Positions 55,604 through 63,793 are shown, counted from the stretch's first letter. The stretch: 64,000 bases of DNA from Terriglobia bacterium (GCA_020073485.1 JAIQFB010000003.1:124001-188000); one strand, 5' to 3'. Notes: generated by a model from the letters alone, not told the origin. Program-made: numbers and translations.

Positions 55604-55984
55604 ATGAGCACTAGTTCCTCCATGGGAATGTCGAATCTCGGCGCGATGAGCGAATTCGTCGGAGAATTTGACGTCACCTCGCGGCTGACCGATCACGCCT
55701 ATCATTGCCGTTTTTCGCACCTTTGGAACGGTGTGGCCACGCGGCACAGCGACACTGTGGACACAAAATTCCTGGTGGATGGCAACGGCGCCGTTGTCGG
55801 CCTGGCGCACACCGGATTTATCCAGTTCCTGGAAAAATCCGGCCGCGGCCTCAGCGATCGCGAAGCCAGCTACATCGCCGCGCAATACCTGCGCGAGCAG
55901 CTCGAGCAGGAAGACGAACGGCCACTGTATGACGTCTCGGCGGCGGACGTGACGCGCATTATTGCCATGCTTGGAATTCAGTGA
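55604..55984 (+). CDS. Conserved-looking unknown protein, coupled to the aminotransferase
   Basis: 126 residues starting 3 bases after the aminotransferase stop. No recognised domain. Features: FVGEFDVTSRLTDHAYHCRFSHLWNGVATRHSDTVDTKFLVDG, then an alpha-helical tail (SDREASYIAAQYLREQLEQEDERPLYDVSAADVTRIIAML). Several conserved-looking His/Asp/Cys residues in the first third could bind metal. Its coupling suggests a partner or accessory role to the aminotransferase. Confidence 0.65.
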   Translation: MSTSSSMGMSNLGAMSEFVGEFDVTSRLTDHAYHCRFSHLWNGVATRHSDTVDTKFLVDGNGAVVGLAHTGFIQFLEKSGRGLSDREASYIAAQYLREQLEQEDERPLYDVSAADVTRIIAMLGIQ

Positions 55985-56122
55985 TTCGGGGCTTTTGATT
56001 TGTAATTCGTGACTTGCGACAGGTGGATCCCTTACCACAGTTGAATTGATCCCGCGTTTTCTCGGCTTTTCTCTGTGTACTTTGCGTTGAAGCCTTCGAT
56101 TTTTGGCAGCTGGGGGCGAGGC

Positions 56123-56281
56123 CTACGCGTCTGAGAGCGACTCGTCAAATCCGGACGGCGATTCGGTCCGCTCGGCGGCTTCCAGGATGGCGCCGCAGTC
56201 CAGGCATTCGACGTACTCCGTGTCGGAATCCTTGGCGATGAGTTGCGTACGCAGATGGCGGCAGGGTGTAGGGTCGTTCAC
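56123..56281 (-). CDS. Tiny zinc-ribbon-like protein (52 residues)
   Basis: Too short to be listed by usual gene finders. GTG start at 56281 with GGGAGA 7 bases upstream. The protein contains CRHL near residue 7 and YVECLDCGAIL near residue 24, so Cys-x-His plus Cys-x2-Cys could hold one zinc ion. The tail (SPSGFDESLSDA) is acidic. It lies in a 450-base plus-strand gap between the aminotransferase pair and the AI-2E permease. Function unknown; small zinc ribbons often bind nucleic acid or modulate another protein. Confidence 0.6.
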   Translation of the reverse strand: MNDPTPCRHLRTQLIAKDSDTEYVECLDCGAILEAAERTESPSGFDESLSDA

Positions 56282-56437
56282 GCAAGGTCTCCCCGGGAAA
56301 GCGGATCATACCACGGGGCGTCATTCCCCGATCCGCAGTTCAGCGCCGAATGAAATCCACCCAAAAGGATCGTCCTGAGTTATAAGGGATGGTTGTTGAT
56401 TTCCGCAGGGCAAGGCAAAGGGAGACGCGGCCGAACC

Positions 56438-57502
56438 GTGGCGCAAAAATCAGACGATCGTTTCAGCAACGTCGTGTTCTACGGCGTGGTGTTGTGCCTC
56501 GCCTACTTCGTGTTCCGGATTTTCGAGCCTTTTCTGGTGCCGCTGGGATGGGCGGGCGTTTTCGCGGTGGTTTTCTATTCCCTGAACCGGCGATTCGAGC
56601 GTAAATGGGGCCGCACGCCGGCGGCATCGGCGACCACGGCCGGCGTGACCCTGATTCTGATCGTGCCCGTGCTCTTGCTGGCCGCGCTGTTTGTGCGCGA
56701 GGGAATTGACGCGACGCACGGCCTGCAGGCGGCTATCGCTTCGGGAGATTTCGGGATATTCAGCCGCGCGTGGGAATGGTTTGCTTCCCACGTGGAGGCG
56801 CTGACCGGACCAATGGATTTGGCGGGACTGGTCCATCAATATGCCAGCCGGTTCGGGGAATCCATGGCCTCGGAGCTGGGCCGGGTGGTCCGGAACATCG
56901 TCGTATTTGTCTTTGAACTGTTTGTCATGCTGTTCGCGCTGTTTTATTTTCTTCTTGACGGGGATGCCATTATCGACCGCTTCCGTTTTTTTCTTCCTTT
57001 CGAGGAAGGGATGAGGGAACGAATGCTGGCCGAGGCGCGCGAATTAATCTTCGCGAGCGTCACCACCAGCCTGGTGATCGCGGCGGTGCAGGGATTGATC
57101 TGCGGCGGAGCGTTTGCCATCGCGGGCCTGGGCTCGCCGGTGTTCTGGGGCGTGGTGATGGCGTTTCTTTCGCTTCTCCCGGTTGTGGGCGCGTGGCCCG
57201 TCTGGATTCCCGCAACGATCTGGCTATTTTCGACCGGGCACGCCGGGCGCGCGGTGATGCTGATCGTCATCTGTGGAGGGATCGGCTCGACGATCGACAA
57301 TATCTTGCGTCCCGTGCTGCTCGGCGGGCGCTCCTCGCTGAACGGTTTGCTGGTTTTCATCAGCGTGCTCGGAGGAATCGCCGTGTTCGGCATTCTGGGA
57401 GTTGTCCTCGGACCCATTGTCGTGGCCACCGCCGTCGGCATCCTGGACGTGTATTCCGGGAAGGATAAGACACATAAGGCTGCCGGGGCCGTGAAGTCCT
57501 GA
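56438..57502 (+). CDS. AI-2E family transporter
   Basis: 354 residues from the GTG at 56438; TTG starts further upstream are possible, so the N-terminus is uncertain. About seven to eight membrane segments and the family blocks LVPLGWAGVFAVVFYSLNRRFER, AGVTLILIVPVLLLAALFV, PIVVATAVGIL and the C-terminal GGIAVFGILGVVLGPI. Family members export autoinducer-2-like or other small compounds, or act as sodium/proton antiporters; the substrate is not known. Stand-alone gene. Confidence 0.86.
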   Translation: MAQKSDDRFSNVVFYGVVLCLAYFVFRIFEPFLVPLGWAGVFAVVFYSLNRRFERKWGRTPAASATTAGVTLILIVPVLLLAALFVREGIDATHGLQAAIASGDFGIFSRAWEWFASHVEALTGPMDLAGLVHQYASRFGESMASELGRVVRNIVVFVFELFVMLFALFYFLLDGDAIIDRFRFFLPFEEGMRERMLAEARELIFASVTTSLVIAAVQGLICGGAFAIAGLGSPVFWGVVMAFLSLLPVVGAWPVWIPATIWLFSTGHAGRAVMLIVICGGIGSTIDNILRPVLLGGRSSLNGLLVFISVLGGIAVFGILGVVLGPIVVATAVGILDVYSGKDKTHKAAGAVKS

Positions 57503-57595
57503 TGTGCGGAACATGGAAATTCCCCCGGCGCGGAAAATGCGCCGCCCGTCGCGGCTGTGCTAGAGTAGCGCGCCGGGGGACACAAAGGTTGACTG

Positions 57596-60049
57596 ATGGC
57601 CGTTAAACCCATGCACTTGCTTGCTGGATTGCCGCCGGAAAAACTGCGGTGGAACTGCGATCCGGCGAAGATTCCGTTTGAAACCACGGCCGAGGCCGAA
57701 CTGGTCACCGATCTGGTGGGCCAGGAACGCGCTTTCCGCGCGTTGAAAATGGGCGTCGAACTCAGCGCGCCCGGATACAACATTTTTGTCTGCGGCCTGG
57801 CGGGAACCAGCCGCGGCGGTACGATCACGCACGTCATCGACCAGATCCATCCCGCGGCGAAACTTTCGCTGGACCGCTGTTACGTCAATAATTTCAAGAG
57901 TCCGGACCGCCCGCGCCTGCTGGCCCTGCCGCGCGGCCAGGCCAACAATTTCAAGAAGGATATGCAGAGCGGCATCGAATTCCTGCGCCGCCGCATTCCC
58001 CAGGTGTTCGAGGGCGAACCGTTCCAGCGGCAAAAGGGGCGCATCGTGGACCGCTTCACGGTCCGCGAAAAGGAATTGATGGACGATTTCACGCGGCGCA
58101 TCGCGCGTGACCAGTTCGCGCTGGGGCACATGCAGGTGGGCGCGGTGGCGCTCCCCGAGATTTTTCCGGTCCTCGAGGGACAAATGGTGCCCATCGAGGA
58201 CATCCCCAAGATGGTGCACGAGGGCAAGCTGGACACGCCCGTGGCCGAGGACATCGAACGCAAGTACGAACAGTTCCGCCAGGAATTCACTGTGGTGTAC
58301 CGGAAAACCCTGACGCTTTCCCGCGAACTGGCCAGTGAGTTGAGTTACCTCGAGCAGGAAGCGGCCTCCGTGCTGGTTGACGGGTTCATCGAGGAATTGA
58401 AGGAAAAATATTCCGGCGATCTGGTCACCGAGTATCTGGAAGAGGTGCGCCACAATATTCTCGACAACCTCGATCCGTTCAAGGAGCGCGAGGGGGAAGA
58501 GGAGCCCGGCGGCCCGCCCCCGGAAATCGGCTCGAAATCGGGCCCGGTGGAACGCGATCCGTTCCGCGTGTACGGCGTGAACGTGCTGCTGGCGCACAAC
58601 GACGAAGACGGCTCTCCGGTGATTTTTGAAACCACGCCGACCTACACGAATCTGTTCGGCACCATTCAGCGCAGCTACGATTCGCGCGGGGGATGGAATT
58701 CGGACTTCATGGATTTGCGCGCGGGCTCGACGCTGCGCGCCGACGGCGGCTTCCTGGTGATGTACGCGCTGGACGCGCTGAGCGAGGCCGGCGTATGGCG
58801 CACGCTCAAGCGCATGCTGAATCACAACCGCCTGGAGATTCAGCCGCTGGAAATGTTTTTTCCGTTCGGAACTTCCGTGCTCAAGCCCGAGCCCATCGAT
58901 ATCGACGTGAAGATCATCCTGATCGGCGACCGGCACATGTACGAAATGCTTTATGAGTACGAGGAAGACTTCCGCAAGATTTTCAAGGTGCGCGTGGAAT
59001 TCGACGAGGAAATGGTGATGAGCGACCAGGTCGTGCGGCAGTACGGCGGACGCCTGCGCCAGCTTTCCGAGCAGGAAAAGATCGGCCCGTTTGACCGCAC
59101 CGCCGTCGCCAGCATGATGGAGTTCGGAGTGCGCCAGGCCGGGCGCCGCAACAAGGTGACGGCGCGGTTCGCGGAACTTGCGGACCTGGCGCGCGAAGCC
59201 GCCTACATCGCCCGCCAGGAAAGCGCGCCGATTGTGGGCGCCTCCCACGTCCGGCGCGCGCGCGAGGCGCGCGTCGAGCGGCACAACCTCACGGAAACCA
59301 AAATCCGCGAGATGATCGAAGAGGGCACTCTGTTCATCGACACCGACAGCGCCAAAGTCGGGCAAGTCAACGGCCTGAGCGTTCTGGAAATCGGCGGCTA
59401 TGCCTTCGGCAAGCCAGTGCGCATCACGGCTTCGGCGTCGCTCGGCAAGGCCGGCCTGATCAACGTGGAGCGCGAAGCCAATTTAAGCGGACGCTTCCAC
59501 GACAAGGGCATGCAGATCATCGCCGGATATTTGCGGTCGAAATTTGCTCAGAATAAGCCGCTCTCGCTGGCGGCCAGCATCTGTTTCGAGCAGTCCTACA
59601 GTGGAGTCGATGGAGACAGCGCCAGCTCCACGGAAATTTATGCGCTGCTTTCGGCTCTTTCGGGATTGCCGATCCGCCAGGACATCGCCGTGACCGGCTC
59701 GGTCAGCCAGCAGGGCGACATCCAGCCGATTGGCGGCGTGAACCAGAAGATCGAAGGATTCTTCGACGTCTGCCGCGTGAAATCGGGATTGACGGGCCGT
59801 CAGGGCGTGATGATCCCCTCGGAAAATGTCGAGGACCTGATGCTTCGGGACGACGTGATCGACGCGGTTGCCGCCGGAAAGTTTCACATCTTGCCCATCA
59901 CCACCGTCGAAGAGGGAATTGAAGTGTTAACGGGCGTGAGAGCCGGGAGGCGCGATTCCGACGGGGTCTTCGAGCCCGACACGGTCTTCGCGCTGGTCGA
60001 CCGGCGCCTGCATGAGATGGCCAATATCCTCAAGAGCTTTGAATCGTAA
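57596..60049 (+). CDS. Lon-related ATP-dependent protease (AAA_32 / LonB-like)
   Basis: 817 residues, with AAA-type N-terminal half and C-terminal S16 protease. The nucleotide loop is FVCGLAGTSRGGTITHVI, where the family usually has G-x-x-G-T-G-(K/R)-T; the Lys is replaced by Arg, as in part of this family. The protease dyad is Ser675 (DGDSASS) and Lys718 (NQKIEGF), 43 residues apart, as in Lon. RQYGGRLRQLSEQEKIGPFDRTAVA and QSYSGVDGDSASSTEIYALLSAL are typical. AAAGG lies 7 bases before the ATG. It degrades misfolded cytoplasmic or DNA-associated proteins. Confidence 0.88.
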   Translation: MAVKPMHLLAGLPPEKLRWNCDPAKIPFETTAEAELVTDLVGQERAFRALKMGVELSAPGYNIFVCGLAGTSRGGTITHVIDQIHPAAKLSLDRCYVNNFKSPDRPRLLALPRGQANNFKKDMQSGIEFLRRRIPQVFEGEPFQRQKGRIVDRFTVREKELMDDFTRRIARDQFALGHMQVGAVALPEIFPVLEGQMVPIEDIPKMVHEGKLDTPVAEDIERKYEQFRQEFTVVYRKTLTLSRELASELSYLEQEAASVLVDGFIEELKEKYSGDLVTEYLEEVRHNILDNLDPFKEREGEEEPGGPPPEIGSKSGPVERDPFRVYGVNVLLAHNDEDGSPVIFETTPTYTNLFGTIQRSYDSRGGWNSDFMDLRAGSTLRADGGFLVMYALDALSEAGVWRTLKRMLNHNRLEIQPLEMFFPFGTSVLKPEPIDIDVKIILIGDRHMYEMLYEYEEDFRKIFKVRVEFDEEMVMSDQVVRQYGGRLRQLSEQEKIGPFDRTAVASMMEFGVRQAGRRNKVTARFAELADLAREAAYIARQESAPIVGASHVRRAREARVERHNLTETKIREMIEEGTLFIDTDSAKVGQVNGLSVLEIGGYAFGKPVRITASASLGKAGLINVEREANLSGRFHDKGMQIIAGYLRSKFAQNKPLSLAASICFEQSYSGVDGDSASSTEIYALLSALSGLPIRQDIAVTGSVSQQGDIQPIGGVNQKIEGFFDVCRVKSGLTGRQGVMIPSENVEDLMLRDDVIDAVAAGKFHILPITTVEEGIEVLTGVRAGRRDSDGVFEPDTVFALVDRRLHEMANILKSFES

Positions 60050-60108
60050 ACACGAATTTCTCAATTTGTATTTCTTCGCAAGGATAAAAATCGCAAAGAT
60101 ATTGTCGT

Positions 60109-60200
60109 TCCGAACCCGCACCTGCGGGTGAGGAATCCCTCTTTCTTTTGACCTTAAAAATCAGAGGGATTCCTCGGCGAGAAGCGCGCCTCGGAATGAC
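60109..60200. repeat. Dispersed inverted repeat, GAGGAATCCCTCT family (full copy)
   Basis: A 13-bp perfect arm GAGGAATCCCTCT (60130-60142) pairs with AGAGGGATTCCTC (60163-60175); outer parts GTTCCGA and TCGGAATGAC also pair. A half copy is at 42244-42293. It occupies the spacer between the convergent Lon-like and coiled-coil genes, so it could end both transcripts. Confidence 0.85.
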
Positions 60201-60241
60201 GGTGTTTTAATTTTTTCCGCAGTTTGTGAAGTTGTTCTGCT

Positions 60242-61096
60242 TTACTGCGCGCGCGCCGTGCCGACGTCTTTCGGCGTCGAAAGGTAGCCGTTGACCTTGT
60301 CCTTGGTCACGTCGAAGACCACGATTTCGTAGGGCTTCGGCACGTTGTGAATGTAGAACTGGATCGGCTCGTCCGCCGTCTTGTCTTTTTTCTCGATGGT
60401 CTTGTCGTCAGCGATGACCATCAGCGTGTATTTGTATTTCTTCGGATCGGTTTTCGTGAGCGTCACCTGAATGGGGCCGACGTGCGTCGGGGTCTTGGAC
60501 TTGGTCAAGTGCAGTTCAAAGATATTTCGCTCACCGGAGCGCTTCAGCTGGTCCAGTTCCTCCTGGTTGCGCGCGATCAAACCGCTCTGCACGCCCAGGT
60601 CGCCGACCGTGCTGGTCAGCTTGGCTTTGGTGGCTTCCAGGTCCTGCTTGGTCGCGCTGATGTCGCCCTTCGCGCCCGTAAGATCGGTGCTCACCTGTCC
60701 GATCTTGGTATCCGTGTCCTGTTTCACCTGTCCGATCTGCGCGGTCAGTTTTGCGTCGGATTCTTTTTGCGTCTCACGGATGTTTTGGGCCAGGGTGCGC
60801 GCCTGCGCCAGTTCGGCCTGTGTGAATCCGAGCTTTTGCGTGGTCACTTCCAGCTGGCCCTTCAAATCGGCCACGCGTGAATTCACTTGATCGAGTTGCA
60901 CGGCCAGGACCGCCTGCTTGGAATTGGCTTGCGCCAATTCATTTTCGAGCGCGGTTCGCGCGGCGTTGCCGGCATAGAGTAGGTACCCGATGAGAGCGAA
61001 AGCCGCGACAAACACCACTATGATCCATCGCGGAGTGCTGGCGGCTTCGTACTCGAAAGATTCTTTCGGTTCGGGAACATTCGGGGAAATACTCAT
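60242..61096 (-). CDS. Membrane-anchored coiled-coil protein of unknown function
   Basis: 284 residues. A single membrane segment (about 24-43, WIIVVFVAAFALIGYLLYAG) is followed by about 150 residues of heptad repeats (AQANSKQAVLAVQLDQVNSRVADLKGQLEVTTQKL; QVSTDLTGAKGDISATKQDLEATKAKLTS) and a C-terminal beta-rich domain (EKKDKTADEPIQFYIHNVPKPYEIVVFDVTKDKV). GAGGAG lies just before the ATG. Likely a periplasmic scaffold or sensor; no known domain is recognised. Confidence 0.75.
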   Translation of the reverse strand: MSISPNVPEPKESFEYEAASTPRWIIVVFVAAFALIGYLLYAGNAARTALENELAQANSKQAVLAVQLDQVNSRVADLKGQLEVTTQKLGFTQAELAQARTLAQNIRETQKESDAKLTAQIGQVKQDTDTKIGQVSTDLTGAKGDISATKQDLEATKAKLTSTVGDLGVQSGLIARNQEELDQLKRSGERNIFELHLTKSKTPTHVGPIQVTLTKTDPKKYKYTLMVIADDKTIEKKDKTADEPIQFYIHNVPKPYEIVVFDVTKDKVNGYLSTPKDVGTARAQ

Positions 61097-61174
61097 GATC
61101 GCTCCTCGGTGGCCAGGGCTGCTGCGGCTGCACCGTTCGTTGTGTTTGATTATCGCCGAGCCGCCCGGAGTTGT

Positions 61175-61576
61175 CTACGATTTGTGGGCGCGAACACTCC
61201 TGGGCCAGCGCGCTTCCACCGTCGTGGTCAGCCCGCCGCGCGGGGTGAACTCGCCCCGGACGACGCACCAGGCCGGGTGAATGGCGTCCACGATATCGCG
61301 GAGCATGCGATTGACGGCGTTTTCATAAAAAATGCCGAGATCGCGGTAGGCCAGCAGGTACATCTTCAGGGCCTTGAGCTCGATACAGGCCTTTTTCGGC
61401 TCATATTCGATGATGATTGTGCCGTAATCGGGCAATCCGGTTTTGGGACAGACCGAAGTGTATTCGGGGAAGCGCGTCACGATCCGGTAGCCGGGAAACT
61501 GATTGGGCCAGGTATCCAGGCGTGGCAGTTTCGTTTTGATTCCCGCGCGCGCATGCTCGTTTGTATAGTCCGCCAT
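61175..61576 (-). CDS. queF: NADPH-dependent 7-cyano-7-deazaguanine (preQ0) reductase
   Basis: 133 residues, the size of single-domain QueF. Catalytic Cys43 (EYTSVCPKTGLPDYG) and Asp50 are present, followed by the substrate-binding motif ELKALKMYLLAYRDLGIFYEN. It reduces preQ0 to preQ1 in queuosine synthesis for tRNA. No other que gene is near. ATG at 61576. Confidence 0.92.
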   Translation of the reverse strand: MADYTNEHARAGIKTKLPRLDTWPNQFPGYRIVTRFPEYTSVCPKTGLPDYGTIIIEYEPKKACIELKALKMYLLAYRDLGIFYENAVNRMLRDIVDAIHPAWCVVRGEFTPRGGLTTTVEARWPRSVRAHKS

Positions 61577-61629
61577 CCAGCACCTCGGTTTGTTTCTCTT
61601 TTGGGCTCCACGTCCAGATCCAATCGGGA

Positions 61630-61745
61630 CGTTCAGCGCAAAAGTAGAGCCCAGACTATTTACTGATGGGCTCTCCTTCCCGCGTCAGAACAAGCAAGTA
61701 GAGCCCAGACTTTCTCGCGCTGGGCTCCAAGTAGAGCCCAGACCC
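61630..61745. repeat. Tandem/dispersed AGAGCCCAGA repeat upstream of a zinc-ribbon gene
   Basis: CGTTCAGCGCAAAA at 61629-61642 is followed by three copies of TAGAGCCCAGAC-type units (61645, 61703, 61733), one paired with GGGCTC copies to form short hairpins (for example GGGCTCCAAGTAGAGCCC). The same first block and AGAGCCC units recur at 38489-38560. A related GGCTCCAAGCGGAGCC hairpin is found inside the fluoride riboswitch arm. Region 61577-61844 holds no gene. Confidence 0.7.
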
Positions 61746-61844
61746 AATATTGTACACAGCATATCAAACGCGAGTAGATGGAACTTGCCTTGCCAATGAG
61801 GCTTCGCGTATCCTTTCTTCAGAATTAACTAGGGGTTAACGAGT

Positions 61845-62225
61845 TTGATATGTCCCGCGTGCCATAGCGACAGTCCACGCCGCTCCCGAAGGCGCAGCGT
61901 TGTCGATTATCTGGTGGGGGTAACGCTGTTGCGGCCCTGGCGGTGCCGAGGCTGCGATCTGCGGTTTTATGCCTGGGCGGCGCCCATACGCTACGTTTTT
62001 TACGTGCATTGCGGGATGTGCGGCAACATGGATCTGCAGCGCATTTCCAGCGAGCATGGGTCGGGCACCATGGCCTGGCTCTTCCGCCTGCTCCGTTTTC
62101 CCACCTATCGCTGCGCTCCGTGCCGAAATCGTTTTTTTTCCGTTCGCATCTTCCACCGCATCGTGCCGCGGCAGCATCCGATCGACCAGAGATCGGAATC
62201 GCATCATCCTGTGACTCATACCTGA
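61845..62225 (+). CDS. Zinc-ribbon-like protein with three CxxC pairs
   Basis: 126 residues from the TTG at 61845, the only start that keeps the opening MICPACHS; AGGGG lies about 9 bases upstream. Pairs CPAC, CRGC, CGMC and CAPC (four Cys-x2-Cys) could form two zinc ribbons. A hydrophobic, aromatic middle (YVFYVHCGMCGNMDL; MAWLFRLLRFPTYRCAPCRNRFFSVRIF) suggests membrane association or a folded core. The tail is basic. Unrecognised; similar in style to the small Cys proteins elsewhere in the window. Confidence 0.65.
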   Translation: MICPACHSDSPRRSRRRSVVDYLVGVTLLRPWRCRGCDLRFYAWAAPIRYVFYVHCGMCGNMDLQRISSEHGSGTMAWLFRLLRFPTYRCAPCRNRFFSVRIFHRIVPRQHPIDQRSESHHPVTHT

Positions 62226-62292
62226 GTTTGCTGCCGCGGAACAAGCGGGATTCAAATCAAGTTGACTTTTTTTGGCCTCGCCGTAGGATGAG

Positions 62293-62390
62293 AAAGGCGA
62301 TGGAGTTCGCCTCACAACCGCTGTCCTTAAATGGGGCAGGCTCCAAGCGGAGCCCACACCCGGTAGTCCGGACAGATGATGACTCCTGAC
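62293..62390 (+). promoter_or_regulatory. Fluoride riboswitch (crcB motif) aptamer
   Basis: The 5' part GGCGATGGAGTTCGCC (62296-62311) with ACAACCGC, and the 3' part GATGATGACTCCT (62375-62387), match the two conserved halves of the fluoride aptamer, including the P1/P2 hairpin and the TGATGACTCCT pseudoknot strand. The closing stem between them pairs CTGTCC (62321-62326) with GGACAG (62370-62375). The arm they enclose is long and contains the hairpin GGCTCC-AAGC-GGAGCC (62339-62354). It lies about 180 bases upstream of crcB, the known target of this riboswitch, so the assignment is strong. Fluoride binding should raise expression of crcB and the DUF190 genes. Confidence 0.9.
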
Positions 62391-62410
62391 AAGGACCTTG
62401 TCGCGGAGTC
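62381..62410 (+). promoter_or_regulatory. Expression-platform hairpin overlapping the aptamer
   Basis: GACTCC (62381-62386), the last conserved aptamer strand, can pair with GGAGTC (62405-62410), with the inner palindrome GACAAGG/CCTTGTC (62388-62402). This competes with the ligand-bound fold, as a switching hairpin should. No T-run follows, so termination would have to be rho-dependent or the effect lie elsewhere. Confidence 0.55.
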
Positions 62411-62568
62411 ATGCATCCGGCAACGATCCTTGAAGAAATGAGTCACCGAAGAGTTTGCCAGCACCGGGCGAAATTTGCGTCCTTGTGATGATTTTTATTT
62501 GCGGTTCAGAATCGGTTCCCAAAGACTCGCAACCGGAAGACAAGAATTAAAGATAGCGAGAACTCGAG

Positions 62569-62946
62569 ATGAATAAATACTGGGTAGTCGGCTTGGGGGG
62601 ATTCATCGGCGCCATCGCGCGATTCTGGCTGGGCGGCTATATTAGCAACCGGATGGGGACTCGCTTCCCATACGGGACGTTTGTGATTAACATTTCCGGG
62701 TCATTCCTGATCGGACTGGTGGTCACTCTACTGGCGGAGAGAACCCACTGGAACGCGAACTGGCGTTATCTGATCCCCATCGGATTCATTGGCGCCTACA
62801 CGACATTTTCGACATTCGAGTTGGAGACATTCCAGTCGTTCCGGGATGGTGAGCTTTTGTTCGCATTCCTGAATGTAATTCTAAGCGTTACGATCGGGTT
62901 CATCGCGGTCTGGTTGGGCGTGGTCACGGGGCGCAGCATCGGATGA
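62569..62946 (+). CDS. crcB: Fluoride channel CrcB/FluC
   Basis: 125 residues with four membrane segments. Family motifs: GGFIGAIARFWLGG, GTFVINISGSFLIGLV and GFIGAYTTFSTFELE, all intact, including the Asn of the pore and the Phe box. It exports fluoride passively as a dual-topology dimer. The fluoride riboswitch upstream supports the assignment. One copy only, so a homodimer. Confidence 0.96.
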   Translation: MNKYWVVGLGGFIGAIARFWLGGYISNRMGTRFPYGTFVINISGSFLIGLVVTLLAERTHWNANWRYLIPIGFIGAYTTFSTFELETFQSFRDGELLFAFLNVILSVTIGFIAVWLGVVTGRSIG

Positions 62947-63058
62947 TTGCCGACACGCCCATGCTGTGCGCCTCACAGCGCCCCGGCAGCGGGGTTTGCC
63001 GGGCAAGTTTTCCAGAACCTAGTTCGCGCCATCTCGACCGTGAAATTTAGGAGGGAAA

Positions 63059-63793
63059 ATGCTCAGAGCGGGGCCGGCCAGGAAAGTGACTATTTCCGTG
63101 GGCGAGGACCAGCAGTACCACGGTCACGCTCTATACGCCGCTATTCTGGACTTTCTGTTTTATCGGGGCGTTGCAGGCGCCACGGTGGTTCGCGGCATCG
63201 CCGGATTCGGCGCTGACCACAAGATGCACACGACGCGAATCCTGCGGCTTACTGAAAATCTGCCCGTCAAGATCGAGTTCATCGAATCGCCCGAGAAATG
63301 CGACGAAGTCCTCCCGAAGCTCCACGAAATGGTTGGATCGGGCTTGATCGAAGTACAGGAAACGCTGATCGTCAAGCCCGAAGAGACCCCTTCCAAGAGC
63401 GGGCCGCAGGCGCCCTTGCTGCCTGCCAGGCGGGAAGGGAAAGCGAAGTTGATGCGCATTTACATCGGCGAAAACGACAAGTGGCACGACAAGCCGTTGT
63501 ACCAGGCCCTGGTGGAAAGTTTGCGGGCCAACGATATTGCTGGAGTGACCGTTTACCAGGGAATTCTAGGCTATGGCGCCAACCGAAGAATTCATCAGCA
63601 GACGGCTTTAAATCTTTCTCACGACCGCCCCATCATGCTCTCGATTATTGAGATCGAAGAGAAGCTGCGCGCGTTCTTCCCTGTTTTGGATGACATGGTG
63701 AAACAGGGGCTTGTGGTCCTCTCCGACGTGGACATCATCAAGTACTCGCCCGAGATCCCGCCGGCCAGAACCGGGAAAGAGGCCGCGAAATGA
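63059..63793 (+). CDS. Tandem DUF190-domain protein (PII/CutA-like fold)
   Basis: 244 residues with AGGAGGG just before the ATG. Two DUF190 copies: about residues 8-105 (VTISVGEDQQYHGHALYAAILDFLFYRGVAGATVVRGIAGFG) and about 130-230 (MRIYIGENDKWHDKPLYQALVESLRANDIAGVTVYQGILGYG), joined by a short Lys/Pro linker. DUF190 domains fold like PII proteins and are often encoded beside crcB. It is 112 bases downstream of crcB and its stop overlaps the next DUF190 gene by 4 bases. It may sense or respond to fluoride or a nucleotide; the role is not established. Confidence 0.88.
   Translation: MLRAGPARKVTISVGEDQQYHGHALYAAILDFLFYRGVAGATVVRGIAGFGADHKMHTTRILRLTENLPVKIEFIESPEKCDEVLPKLHEMVGSGLIEVQETLIVKPEETPSKSGPQAPLLPARREGKAKLMRIYIGENDKWHDKPLYQALVESLRANDIAGVTVYQGILGYGANRRIHQQTALNLSHDRPIMLSIIEIEEKLRAFFPVLDDMVKQGLVVLSDVDIIKYSPEIPPARTGKEAAK

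Noticed and set aside
57560-59365. 601-residue minus-strand frame opposite the Lon-like gene
   Set aside because: Low in known motifs, explained by codon bias of the real gene in a GC-rich genome.
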